Shown in pieces: positions 57,793 through 64,000 of a DNA stretch of 64,000 bases; the first letter of the stretch is position 1, and the number at the start of each line of letters is the position of its first letter. The notes beneath the pieces were generated by a model that was given only the letters and a program-made list of their open reading frames with translations, made no database searches and had not been told where the DNA came from. The translations under genes were made by a program, and so were the position numbers. Source of the DNA: Syngnathus acus (lineage: Eukaryota > Chordata > Actinopteri > Syngnathiformes > Syngnathidae). The DNA lies in contig NC_051089.1 in NCBI RefSeq assembly GCF_901709675.1, positions 10,785,476-10,849,475 on the forward strand, read 5' to 3'.

Positions 57793-64000
<6,208 letters not shown>

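Overview
This window is nuclear DNA of a bony fish, most likely a percomorph teleost with compact introns. Every gene is split by GT-AG introns, several of them only 70-100 bp. The spliced proteins are close to the human ones in length and sequence. The spacers carry fish-type dispersed repeats. I cannot name the species. Protein matches were made by reading the translations against family sequences I know, not by a search.

Layout. 1-22437 (+): the 3' two thirds of sbf2 (MTMR13), 25 coding exons, with a 3' UTR to about 23.3 kb. 23.3-29.1 kb: a repeat-filled spacer between two convergent genes. It holds the tail of a LINE, a 2.45 kb foldback element with nested tandem repeats, and a fish SINE-like repeat. 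29270-35017 (-): swap70, complete in 12 exons. 35018-36857: a short spacer. 36858-50291 (-): ipo7, complete in 25 exons. 50292-51615: a head-to-head promoter region. 51616-54828 (+): tmem41b, complete in 7 exons but with a one-base coding gap in exon 6. 57934-58033 (+): the first coding exon of dennd5a. The rest, to 64000, is dennd5a intron 1 with no further exon that I can support.

Order and orientation match human chromosome 11p15.4 (DENND5A-TMEM41B-IPO7-ZNF143-WEE1-SWAP70-SBF2), except that ZNF143 and WEE1 are absent between swap70 and ipo7. The genes do not form a pathway. Sbf2 and dennd5a are both DENN-domain Rab regulators, swap70 is a phosphoinositide-responsive Rac/actin factor, ipo7 is a nuclear import receptor, and tmem41b is an ER lipid scramblase. 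Their linkage is old vertebrate synteny.

I found no undescribed multigene system. The points most worth checking are the tmem41b frameshift, the missing WEE1/ZNF143 pair, the foldback element with triplicated units, the THAP-bearing element nested in another transposon, and the ZNF143-type motifs with a possible alternative first exon in the ipo7/tmem41b promoter.
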